DNA from: Actinomycetes bacterium
GTDB taxonomy: Bacteria; Actinomycetota; Acidimicrobiia; Acidimicrobiales; Palsa-688
NCBI GenBank assembly: GCA_021816565.1
Contig: JAKAXN010000025.1
Coordinates: 1 to 22,716, forward strand
Direction of reading: 5' to 3'
Length of the DNA stretch: 22,716 nucleotides
Part shown: one piece after another, positions 5,765-13,950 of the stretch
How the letters are laid out: each line of letters begins with the position of its first letter
Position numbering within the stretch: the stretch's first letter is position 1
The notes under the pieces: generated by a model
The model's database searches: none
What the model saw: only the letters and a program-made list of their open reading frames with translations
What the model was told of the DNA's origin: nothing
Position numbers and translations under genes: made by a program

Positions 5765-7029
5765 GACGAGGGCACCGCGAACTCGCGGAAGCGGGCCGCC
5801 CCGGCCGGGTCCACCCTCACCCTCAGGTGGGCGCAGTCCTCCTCATGGGTCTCGGTCAGCACCTCGCCCTCCCGGTGGACGGCGGCCAGCACGTCGCCCC
5901 GGTCATAGGGCACCACCAGCTCTAGAACCGAGGCCGCAGCCCGCAACCGGTCACCGACGGCCACCAGCAGGTCTTCTATCCCCTCCCCGGTCACAGCCGA
6001 GATGATGACCGAACCGGGATGGCGGCCGGCCAGCCGGGCCGCTTCGGAGCCGGCCGCGTCGCTCTTGTTGAACGCCAGCAGCTCCGGCACGTCGGCCCCG
6101 CCGATCTCCTCCAGCACCGACCGCACGGCGTCGATCTGGGCCTCCGGATCGGGGCTGGTGCTGTCCACCACGTGCACCAGCAGGTCCGACTCGGTCACCA
6201 CCTCCAGGGTGGAACGGAACGCCTCCACCAGCTGGTGGGGCAGTTTGCGCACGAAGCCCACGGTGTCGGAGAGCAGGACGGCCTCGCCGCCGGGCAGCTG
6301 GAGCCGGCGGGTGCGGGGGTCCAGCGTGGCGAACAGCCGGTCCTCGACCAGCACCCCGGCGTCGGTCAGCTTGTTGAGCAGGGTGGACTTGCCGGCGTTG
6401 GTGTAGCCCACGAGCGACACGCTGGCCAGCCGGCTGCGGCGGCGGGCCTTGCGTTGCAGCCGCCGCTGCTCGGTGAGCCGGCGCAGGTCGCTCTCCAGGC
6501 GGTTCATGCGCCGAACCAGGCGCCGGCGGTCGGCCTCGAGCTGGGTCTCGCCGGGGCCCCTGGTGCCGATGCCGCCGGCCAACCGGGACAGCTGGGTGCC
6601 CCGGCCCCGCAGGCGGGGCAGCCGGTAGCGCAGCTGGGCCAGCTCCACCTGGGCCTTGCCTTCCTGGGTGCGGGCGTTCTGGGCGAAGATGTCGAGGATC
6701 ACCGCGGTGCGGTCAATGGCCGTGCGCCCGAGGATCTTCTCCAGGTTGCGCGACTGGGCCGGGCTGAGCTCGTCGTCGAAGACGACGGTGTCGGCGTCCA
6801 CCGCCTCGGACAGGTCCCGCAGCTCCTCCGCCTTGCCCTTCCCCACGAAGGTGGCCGGGTCCGGATGATCGCGCCGCTGCACCACCCGGGCCGCCTCGTC
6901 GGCGCCGGCGGTGTCGATCAGCAGGGCCAGCTCCTCCAGGTGGTTCTCCGTCTGCTCCTCCGTCTGCGGGGGGACGGTCACGCCGACCAGGACGATCTTC
7001 TCCCGGAAACTGCGTTCGATGAGGCTCAC
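5761..7029 (-). CDS. hflX: GTPase HflX
   Basis: Ribosome-associated GTPase that splits or rescues stalled 70S ribosomes under stress. The 422 residues comprise an N-terminal HflX domain (about 10-165, ending in GGIGTRGPGETQLE at 152-165), an Arg-rich helical coiled-coil stretch (about 164-200) and a G domain with GYTNAGKS (208-215), DTVGF (255-259) and NKSD (321-324), followed by a C-terminal domain. The GTG start (7027-7029) overlaps the dapF stop as GTGA. A longer in-frame opening to 7206 lies wholly inside dapF and is rejected. The dapF-hflX pairing is conserved in actinobacteria. Confidence 0.96.
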   Translation of the reverse strand: MSLIERSFREKIVLVGVTVPPQTEEQTENHLEELALLIDTAGADEAARVVQRRDHPDPATFVGKGKAEELRDLSEAVDADTVVFDDELSPAQSRNLEKILGRTAIDRTAVILDIFAQNARTQEGKAQVELAQLRYRLPRLRGRGTQLSRLAGGIGTRGPGETQLEADRRRLVRRMNRLESDLRRLTEQRRLQRKARRRSRLASVSLVGYTNAGKSTLLNKLTDAGVLVEDRLFATLDPRTRRLQLPGGEAVLLSDTVGFVRKLPHQLVEAFRSTLEVVTESDLLVHVVDSTSPDPEAQIDAVRSVLEEIGGADVPELLAFNKSDAAGSEAARLAGRHPGSVIISAVTGEGIEDLLVAVGDRLRAAASVLELVVPYDRGDVLAAVHREGEVLTETHEEDCAHLRVRVDPAGAARFREFAVPSS

Positions 7030-7829
7030 AGAGGCGACCCGACCCGGCACTCTGCGATCCGGACGCTCGGGCCAGCCAGGGTGGCCGTGCCGTCGGGACG
7101 CAGCTCCACCGCCACCGCCCCACCGGGCTGGTAGACGGTGACGGCCCGGCCCACCCGGCCCCAGTGGTGCAGGGCGGCGGCCGCCGCGCACGACCCGGTG
7201 CCGCACGCCTGGGTCTCACCCACGCCCCGCTCCCACACCCTCATGGTGACGCTGTCGGGATCGGGGCCGAGGGTGGCGAACTCGACGTTGAGCCCGGCCG
7301 GGTCGGACCGCTCGAGCTGCGGGCCGAGGGTGGTCACGTCCACCGTGTCCGGGTCGGGGCCGAGCACCACCAGGTGGGGGTTGCCCACGTCCACCAGCAT
7401 CGAGCCGTGACCGACGTTGCAGCGGTCGGCGTCGCCGTCGGGGCGGACCTTGACCGGGCCCATGTCGACCACCGCCCAGGTCGCCCCCGCTGCGGTCCGG
7501 CGTATGGTCACCTCCCGGCGGCCGGCCGGGGTCATCACCCCGAAGAGCCGGTCGGCTTCGACCCAGCCGGCGTCGAGGGCGGCGTGGGCCAGGCAGCGCA
7601 TCCCGTTGCCGCTCATCTCCGCCTCCGAACCGTCGGCGTTCCACAGGCGGAACGACAGCTCCTGGTCCGGGCCCAGACGGCGGCCCAGGATGAGCCCGTC
7701 GGCGCCGATCCCCCGGTGGCGGTCACACACGGCCAGCGCCAGTTCCGGGCCGGGCGCGGCGGTCCCGTCCTCGTCGAGGAGGACGAGGAAGTCGTTACCG
7801 ATCCCCTGCAGCTTGATCAGGTCGATCAT
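7026..7829 (-). CDS. dapF: Diaminopimelate epimerase
   Basis: Converts LL- to meso-diaminopimelate, used for peptidoglycan and lysine, without a cofactor. The 267 residues carry both catalytic cysteines: Cys79 in MSGNGMRCLAHA and Cys209 in GETQACGTGSCAAA. Other conserved stretches are KLQGIGNDF (6-14), CDRHRGIGADG (35-45) and DVGNPHLVV (147-155). Length is normal for the family. The ATG at 7827-7829 overlaps the miaA stop as ATGA, with a GGGGGGCGAG tract just upstream as a poor but possible ribosome site. Together with dapC, dapD and dapE in the same gene series it completes the late steps of the succinylase route. Confidence 0.97.
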   Translation of the reverse strand: MIDLIKLQGIGNDFLVLLDEDGTAAPGPELALAVCDRHRGIGADGLILGRRLGPDQELSFRLWNADGSEAEMSGNGMRCLAHAALDAGWVEADRLFGVMTPAGRREVTIRRTAAGATWAVVDMGPVKVRPDGDADRCNVGHGSMLVDVGNPHLVVLGPDPDTVDVTTLGPQLERSDPAGLNVEFATLGPDPDSVTMRVWERGVGETQACGTGSCAAAAALHHWGRVGRAVTVYQPGGAVAVELRPDGTATLAGPSVRIAECRVGSPL

Positions 7830-8743
7830 CTCGCCCCCCAGTCTCCCAGGATCTGTCCGACAACGGCCAACGGATTGTCGACCGCCCCGTACCACGCCAC
7901 CCTGGGGTCGCGCCGCCACCACATCCGCTGGCGCCGGGAGAAGGCCCTGGTGCGCCGGTCGGCCTCCTCCACGGCCGACTGCAGCGGCAGCCCGTCCTCG
8001 AGGTGGGCCAGCACCTCCCGGTAACCGAGCGCCTGGCGGGCCGTGCGCGACATCCCGCCCGGTCGGGTCCGGAGAGCCTGCGTCTCGTCCACCAGGCCGG
8101 CGGCGATCATGGCGTCGAGGCGGAGCCGGATCCGCTCGGCCACCACCGCCCGGGGCAGCCACACCCCGGCGATCCGCCACGGGGTGGGCGGGTAGGCGGT
8201 CATCCCCGGACCGAAGGAGGAAAAGGGGCGGCCGCTGCCCAGCGACACCTCCAGGGCCCGGATGACCCGGCGACGGTTGGTCGGCTCCATCCGCGCCGCG
8301 GCCACCGGGTCGACGCCTTGCAGCCGCCGGTGCAGGGCCGGTGTGTCGGGCTCGGCTTCGAGCTCGGCGCGTACCTGCGGGTACTGCCCGGGCGGGGTGA
8401 GGCCGTCCACCGCCGCCTGGAAGTACAGGCCGGTGCCGCCCACGAGGAGCGCCCGCAGGCCGCGGCTCTCGATGTCCGCCACCACCTCGCCGGCCGCCGC
8501 GGCCCACCGGGTCACGCTCCATTCCTCGTCGGGGTCGGCCACGTCGATGAGGTGGTGGGGTATCTCGGCCTGCTCGTCGGGCCCCGGCTTGGCCGTGCCG
8601 ATGTCCATGCCCCGGTAAACCTGCATGGAGTCGACCGTGACGATCTCGACGTCGCCCAACCGGCGGGCCAGCTCGAGGGCCACGGCCGACTTGCCCGAGG
8701 CGGTGCAGCCGACCAGCGCCAGATGGCGGGGCCGGGGGCTCAG
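7826..8743 (-). CDS. miaA: tRNA dimethylallyltransferase, probable CTG start
   Basis: Adds dimethylallyl to N6 of A37 in tRNAs reading UNN codons, giving i6A, the substrate of MiaB. Visible are the P-loop GCTASGKS (residues 12-19), the substrate-binding TVDSMQVYRGMDIGTAKP (about 34-51), the VGGTGLY motif, and the DPxAAxRM and NxRRVIRALE stretches. The first ATG/GTG/TTG in frame is GTG at 8683, which would remove the P-loop and is therefore not the start. Upstream no other standard start exists in this frame until miaB. The CTG at 8741-8743 makes a CTGA overlap with the miaB stop and gives 305 residues, normal for MiaA. A second CTG at about 8725 is possible. No strong Shine-Dalgarno is seen, so initiation probably depends on coupling to miaB. 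Confidence 0.93.
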   Translation of the reverse strand: MSPRPRHLALVGCTASGKSAVALELARRLGDVEIVTVDSMQVYRGMDIGTAKPGPDEQAEIPHHLIDVADPDEEWSVTRWAAAAGEVVADIESRGLRALLVGGTGLYFQAAVDGLTPPGQYPQVRAELEAEPDTPALHRRLQGVDPVAAARMEPTNRRRVIRALEVSLGSGRPFSSFGPGMTAYPPTPWRIAGVWLPRAVVAERIRLRLDAMIAAGLVDETQALRTRPGGMSRTARQALGYREVLAHLEDGLPLQSAVEEADRRTRAFSRRQRMWWRRDPRVAWYGAVDNPLAVVGQILGDWGAR

Positions 8744-10218
8744 ACGGCGACCACGGGGATGCGGGTGCGGTGGGTGGGCCGGGCGGTGACGGCCACCAGC
8801 TCCCCCTCCAGGAAGTGCGGGGCCCCCCGGGTGATGCGCACCTCGGCCCAGCTCCCGGCCGGCAGCGTGCCCGGCACGGCCGGGATGTGCACCAGCTTGC
8901 CCTGACCGGTGCGCCCGCTGACGGTGCGCGGGTCGCGCTTGGACGGCCCCTCGATCAGGACCTCCTCCACCCTGCCGGCCCGGGCCTCGTGGCGGGCCAG
9001 GGCGGAGCGCTCCACCACCACCCGCAGCCGCTCGAAACGCTCCGCCACCACCTCGGCCGGCACGAACTGCTCGGTCCAGGCGGCGGCCTCGGTGCCCGGC
9101 CGCGGGGAGTAGATGAAGGTGTAGGCGCTGTCGTAGCCGGCCTCCGCCACGACCTGCAGGGTGCGCTCGAAGTCGTCGTCGGTCTCGCCCGGGAACCCCA
9201 CGATGATGTCGGTCGTCACCGCCAGGTCGTCCACTGCGGAGCGGGCGGCGGCCAGGCGCTCCAGGTAGCGCTCGGCGGTGTAGCCCCGGTGCATCCGGGC
9301 CAGCACCCGGTCACTGCCCGACTGGAGCGGGAGGTGCAGGTGGGGGCAGACGGCCGGCTCGGTGGCCATGGCCTCGATGGTCTCGGGCCTCAGGTCCTTG
9401 GGGTGGGGGCTGGTGAAGCGGACCCGCCGGATGCCCTCCACCCGGCCCACGGCCCGGAGCAGGTCGGCGAACAGCGGGCGGGCCCGGGGCCGGTCGTCCC
9501 CGGTCCACGCGTCGCCCACCAGCGGACCGGCGGACCGCCAGGCCGGGTCGGCCCGCAGCGTCGTGGTCAGATCCCGGCCGTAGGAGTTGACGTTCTGGCC
9601 GAGCAGGGTGACCTCCACCGTGCCCTCGGCGGCCAGTCGCTCCACCTCCGCCACCAGCTCTCCGAACGGCCGGCTGATCTCCCCACCGCGCACCGACGGG
9701 ACGATGCAGAAGGCGCAGTTGTTGTCACATCCGATCTGGATGGTGACCCAGGCGCTCCAGCCCTGGTCCCGGCGCACCGGCAGGGCCGAGGGGAACTCGG
9801 CGCCCTGGTCGCCGGGGCCGTCGAGCACCTCGATGACCGCTCGGCCGTCGCGCCGGGCCGCGGCCAGGAGTTCGGTGGCCCGGCCGGTGTTGTGGGTGCC
9901 CCACACGGCGTCCACCCAGGGGGCCCGCTCCTGTATGGACTGGCGGTCCTTCTGGGCCAGGCATCCCCCGACGGCGATCTGCAGGTCCGGGTTGCGGTCC
10001 TTCAGGGTCTTGAGGTGGCCCAGGTGGCCGTACAGCTTGTTGTCAGCGTTCTCCCGGATGCAGCAGGTGTTCAAGACGATGACGTCGGCGTCCTCCGGCC
10101 GGTCGCAGGCCACCATGGCGTCGTCTTCGAGCAGGCTGGCGATCCGCATCGAATCGTGCTCGTTCATCTGGCAGCCGAAAGTGCGCACGTAGTACCGGCG
10201 CGGGGAGTCCCCTGACAC
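8740..10218 (-). CDS. miaB: tRNA-2-methylthio-N6-dimethylallyladenosine synthase
   Basis: Radical-SAM methylthiotransferase that turns i6A37 into ms2i6A37. The 492 residues hold the N-terminal UPF0004 domain with cluster ligands Cys16 (FGCQMN), Cys52 or Cys53 (NTCCIREN) and Cys86 (GGCLAQ), the radical-SAM triad Cys164/Cys168/Cys171 (GCDNNCAFC) and a C-terminal TRAM domain (about 425-490). Compared with typical MiaB there are about 25 extra residues between NSYGRDL and FADLLRAV (about 245-275). The GTG at 10216-10218 is chosen because the longer in-frame opening has no conserved sequence. spoVS ends 37 nt upstream on the same strand; miaA overlaps downstream. Confidence 0.96.
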   Translation of the reverse strand: MSGDSPRRYYVRTFGCQMNEHDSMRIASLLEDDAMVACDRPEDADVIVLNTCCIRENADNKLYGHLGHLKTLKDRNPDLQIAVGGCLAQKDRQSIQERAPWVDAVWGTHNTGRATELLAAARRDGRAVIEVLDGPGDQGAEFPSALPVRRDQGWSAWVTIQIGCDNNCAFCIVPSVRGGEISRPFGELVAEVERLAAEGTVEVTLLGQNVNSYGRDLTTTLRADPAWRSAGPLVGDAWTGDDRPRARPLFADLLRAVGRVEGIRRVRFTSPHPKDLRPETIEAMATEPAVCPHLHLPLQSGSDRVLARMHRGYTAERYLERLAAARSAVDDLAVTTDIIVGFPGETDDDFERTLQVVAEAGYDSAYTFIYSPRPGTEAAAWTEQFVPAEVVAERFERLRVVVERSALARHEARAGRVEEVLIEGPSKRDPRTVSGRTGQGKLVHIPAVPGTLPAGSWAEVRITRGAPHFLEGELVAVTARPTHRTRIPVVAV

Positions 10219-10255
10219 GGCCGCACATTCTACGAGAGGGAGATGCCCGGCCGGG

Positions 10256-10642
10256 TCAGACCTCGCCGGCGGAGCCGTCCAACACCGGTCCGCCGGCGCC
10301 GTCCCTCCACTCGGGCGACGCCGGCGACCCGGCCCCCGCCACCCCCGCGGCGGCCGCCGCTCCGGCCAGCGGGCGCAGTGCGCAGGTCTCCACCTCGAGG
10401 CGGATGGCGGTGCGGCTCTCACCGTCGATGCGGATGTCAGCGAAGGTGGGCCGGCACGTGAGGTCCTGGCCGGCGGGGGCCATGTAGCCACGGGCTATGG
10501 CCACCGCCTTGATGGCCTGGTTGAGAGCGCCGGCGCCGACGACCTGGATCTCGGCCGACCCGCTCGAGCGGACGACCCCGGCCAGGGCGCCGGCTACGGA
10601 GTTCGGATTCGATTTGCTCGAGACCTTCAGAACTTCGATCAA
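10256..10642 (-). CDS. spoVS: SpoVS-family protein with a C-terminal extension
   Basis: Residues 1-86 are a clear SpoVS domain (Alba-like fold; nucleic-acid binding suspected): VLKVSSKSNPNSVAGALAG (4-22), GAGALNQAIKAVAIARGYMAP (37-56) and DIRIDGESRTAIRLEVE (69-85). In Bacillus, SpoVS affects stage V sporulation and septation; its molecular role is unsettled. The Bacillus protein is 86 residues, whereas this one has about 42 more, rich in Ala, Gly and Pro and probably disordered. The start is TTG at 10640-10642 with GGGGAG and CAGG upstream. It lies between recA and miaB on the same strand. I see no other sporulation gene in the window, so a general DNA- or RNA-binding role is more likely here. 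Confidence 0.9.
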   Translation of the reverse strand: MIEVLKVSSKSNPNSVAGALAGVVRSSGSAEIQVVGAGALNQAIKAVAIARGYMAPAGQDLTCRPTFADIRIDGESRTAIRLEVETCALRPLAGAAAAAGVAGAGSPASPEWRDGAGGPVLDGSAGEV

Positions 10643-10815
10643 CCTGACACTCCCCAGCTCCGTCCCCCACCTCAGGCGTGTTGCTTGCCTGTCGGACGGG
10701 TGTGACCCATCTGTTCCATTCTGAAACTTCGCCTCAGAGGACTCTCATCCCTGCCGGACACCGGCAAAAGCCTCAAGCTCGACAAATCAGAGGAACACGA
10801 CGACGGTCGCGCTGC
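10643..10815. other. recA-spoVS intergenic region
   Basis: This 173-nt region is less GC-rich than its neighbours. It contains a small inverted repeat, TGCCGG-ACA-CCGGCA (10752-10766), next to AAAAG on the plus strand, and a CCTCAGAGG palindrome near 10733. Neither makes a convincing terminator in the direction of transcription. It presumably holds a spoVS promoter, but I could not pick one. recX, often found right after recA, is absent. Confidence 0.45.
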
Positions 10816-11883
<1,068 letters not shown>

Positions 11884-11946
11884 TCAGTCGGGGTTTCGAT
11901 CCGTTCGGCTCGACCCTACGAAGGGGGTGTGACGGCCACCCTAGCC

Positions 11947-11962
11947 CCAAACACACGTTCGA
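11947..11962. promoter_or_regulatory. SOS box upstream of recA (LexA operator)
   Basis: On the plus strand CAAAC-ACAC-GTTCG (core 11948-11961) matches CGAAC-N4-GTTCG in 9 of 10 defined positions; on the minus strand it reads CGAAC-GTGT-GTTTG, the same imperfect half as SOS box 3. The distance to the recA start fits a promoter-overlapping operator. A TAGGGT -10-like hexamer lies at 11943-11938 on the minus strand. The sigma factor gene starts on the other side, so the site could affect both. Confidence 0.78.
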
Positions 11963-12046
11963 TGGTGGATGCCCGGAGAGGAAAGTTCGGAAAGCCGGGA
12001 ACCCCGGCCACCCCCGTGGAGTGGTAGGGGTGTGAATCCAACCGGT

Positions 12047-12565
12047 GTGGAGGACCACCGCTTAGGTTATGGCGTGCAGGACGAACAGCCGGCGCCCCTG
12101 ACCTGGACCGACGTGTACCGGGCGGAGCGTGACGGCCTGGTCCGCCTGGCCTACCTGATCACCGGGTCGCAGGCCGTGGCCGAGGACCTGGTCCAGGACA
12201 GCTTCATCCGGGTCATGGGCAGGATCGACCCCGGCGACCACCCCGGTGCCTACCTGCGCCGCAGCGTCGTCAACGCCTGCTACACCTGGCACCGCCGGGA
12301 CGGGAGGCGCAGCACCGTCCGGCCGGCCACCGGAGCGGGCGAGGAGCCGGCCGGGCCGGTCGACCCCCGGACCCCGGGGGAGGAGCTCGAGATGTGGGAC
12401 GCCCTCAACCACCTCGACCCCAGGCGGCGCACCGTGCTGGTGCTGCGCTTCTACCTGGACCTGACCGAGGCCGAGACCGCCTCCCTCCTCGGGTGGCGGG
12501 TCGGCACCGTCAAGTCCGCCACCCACCGGGCCCTGGCCGACCTGAGAAGGATCGTGGAGAGATGA
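12047..12565 (+). CDS. SigE-family ECF-type RNA polymerase sigma factor
   Basis: A small sigma factor with only regions 2 and 4. With GTG 12047 as start it has 172 residues. Region 2 lies at about 26-90 (LVRLAYLITGSQAVAEDLVQDSFIRV, with the AEDLVQDSF core), then a variable linker, then region 4 at about 115-170 (LDPRRRTVLVLRFYLDLTEAETASLLGWRVGTVKSATHRALADLR), a helix-turn-helix for the -35 element. The start is uncertain: GTG codons at 12032, 12047 and 12074 are all in frame and none has a good Shine-Dalgarno. A TAGGTT at 12063-12068 could be a -10 that makes GTG 12074 leaderless. The stop overlaps the next gene as ATGA, the usual coupling of a sigma factor with its regulator. Confidence 0.88.
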   Translation: MEDHRLGYGVQDEQPAPLTWTDVYRAERDGLVRLAYLITGSQAVAEDLVQDSFIRVMGRIDPGDHPGAYLRRSVVNACYTWHRRDGRRSTVRPATGAGEEPAGPVDPRTPGEELEMWDALNHLDPRRRTVLVLRFYLDLTEAETASLLGWRVGTVKSATHRALADLRRIVER

Positions 12566-13950
12566 ACGAACAAGAGCTCACCGACGCCCTCCGCCGGATG
12601 CTGCACCGCCGGGCCTCGGCCCTGCGACCGGGTCCCGGGCAGCCCCCGCTGGAAGGGGAGATGACCGGCCCGTACCTGCCGGAGACCCGCAGGCGCCGCC
12701 CCCCCACCCCGGTCCTGGTGGCGGCCGCGGCCGCCGCCGCGCTGGTGGCCGGCGGCGCCGGCCTGGCCGTCGAGGGCGGCCACCACGCCACGGTGGCCAC
12801 CGCCACCGACCCCGCCGCGACGGTGGGCGCCACCACTGCGACCACCGCCGGCCACGCCGCTCCCCCGCCGGCCCCGGCCACCACCGTGGCGCCGGCCACC
12901 TCGATCCCGCCGAGCACGGTGGCCCGGGCGGCGGCCAGCGTGGCTCCCGGTTTCGCCCCGCTGTCGGTCACGTTCGTCTCTGCCGCCGAGGGCTGGGCCC
13001 TCGGCGCGGTCAGCTGCCCGGCCGGCCGGTGCGCCGCAGTGGCGCACACCACCGACGGCGGCGCCAGCTGGACGCCGGTCGGGGCTCCGGCCCTGACCCT
13101 GCCGGCGGCGGCCACGGACGCCCCGGCCGACATCCGCTTCGCCGATGCCGCCGACGGCTGGATCTACTCCTCCACCAGCCTGTGGGTCACCCACGACGGA
13201 GGGGCGGCGTGGCAGGCCCAGACCATCCCGGGGGGGCCGGGCGCGGCCGTCGGCGACCTGGAGGCGTCGGCGGGTGTGGCGTACCTGGTGACCCTGCGGC
13301 CCGGGGCCGGCGAAGGCATCTACTCGGCCCCGGCCGTCGGCGGCTCCTGGACGGCCTCGGCGCTCAGCCCGGCCATCGGCGGCGGTCCCCTGCCGGCCCC
13401 CGCCATCGTGCTGCAGGGCCGGACCGGCTGGATCCTGACCGACAACCGCACGGTGGTATCGGGCGCCCGCAACCCCGACGGCGCCGGCTGGCGGGCGTGG
13501 ACCGCCCCCTGCAGCAGCGGTCACGGCGCCGCCGGCCTGGCCGCCGCCTCCCCCACCGACCTGGTGGCGTGGTGTGCGGAGGGCACGTGGGGGCCACCCC
13601 AGCCCGGTACCACGGCGGGCCAGCTCACGGTGCTGCGCTCCAGCGACGGGGGAAGCACTTTCTCCCCCGTGGGCACCGTCCCGGCCCACACGGTCGGCTC
13701 CTGGGCGGTAGCCCCCGGTCAACCGGCCGACATCCTGGCCGTCACCGGCGGCGGCATCGTCCGTAGCACCAACGGGGGCGCCAGCTGGACCACCGCCTAC
13801 CCGGCGGCGGCCACGACCGGGGCCCAGTACGTGGGCTACACCACCGCCACCCAGGCGGTGGCCCTGGTCACCACCGCTTCGGGCCAGTCACTGCTCATCA
13901 GCCACGACGGCGGCTCCAGCTGGAGCCCGGTGACGTTCCAGGCGTCCTAG
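12562..13950 (+). CDS. One-pass membrane protein with Asp-box (BNR) propeller repeats, candidate anti-sigma factor
   Basis: Function not known. Of 462 residues, 1-48 are cytoplasmic and begin with a short helix-prone stretch (NEQELTDALRRMLHRRAS), 49-70 form a transmembrane segment, 71-125 are an Ala/Thr/Pro-rich linker, and 126-462 look like a secreted beta-propeller with Asp-box motifs (S/T-x-D/N-G-G-x-x-W/F) at about 163-170, 210-217, 360-367, 402-409 and 447-454. This resembles BNR/sialidase-like or YCF48-type propellers, but no sialidase catalytic residues were recognised. Cys152/Cys157 and Cys317/Cys338 could form disulfides outside the cell. The ATG at 12562 overlaps the sigma gene stop. 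The arrangement suggests a membrane anti-sigma factor whose outer domain senses a ligand; that is inference, as no zinc-binding HxxxCxxC motif is present. Confidence 0.8.
   Translation: MNEQELTDALRRMLHRRASALRPGPGQPPLEGEMTGPYLPETRRRRPPTPVLVAAAAAAALVAGGAGLAVEGGHHATVATATDPAATVGATTATTAGHAAPPPAPATTVAPATSIPPSTVARAAASVAPGFAPLSVTFVSAAEGWALGAVSCPAGRCAAVAHTTDGGASWTPVGAPALTLPAAATDAPADIRFADAADGWIYSSTSLWVTHDGGAAWQAQTIPGGPGAAVGDLEASAGVAYLVTLRPGAGEGIYSAPAVGGSWTASALSPAIGGGPLPAPAIVLQGRTGWILTDNRTVVSGARNPDGAGWRAWTAPCSSGHGAAGLAAASPTDLVAWCAEGTWGPPQPGTTAGQLTVLRSSDGGSTFSPVGTVPAHTVGSWAVAPGQPADILAVTGGGIVRSTNGGASWTTAYPAAATTGAQYVGYTTATQAVALVTTASGQSLLISHDGGSSWSPVTFQAS

Noticed and set aside
7030..7206. Longer hflX start at 7206
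   Set aside because: The extra residues lie entirely inside dapF and are unconserved; GTG 7029 forms a GTGA overlap.
8681..8683. GTG 8683 as the miaA start
   Set aside because: It would remove the essential P-loop GCTASGKS.
10752..10766. Terminator after recA
   Set aside because: TGCCGG-ACA-CCGGCA has a short stem and no U tract on the minus strand.
12562..13950. Sialidase enzyme
   Set aside because: Asp boxes occur in many propellers; no catalytic Arg triad or FRIP motif was recognised, and the context is a sigma factor.
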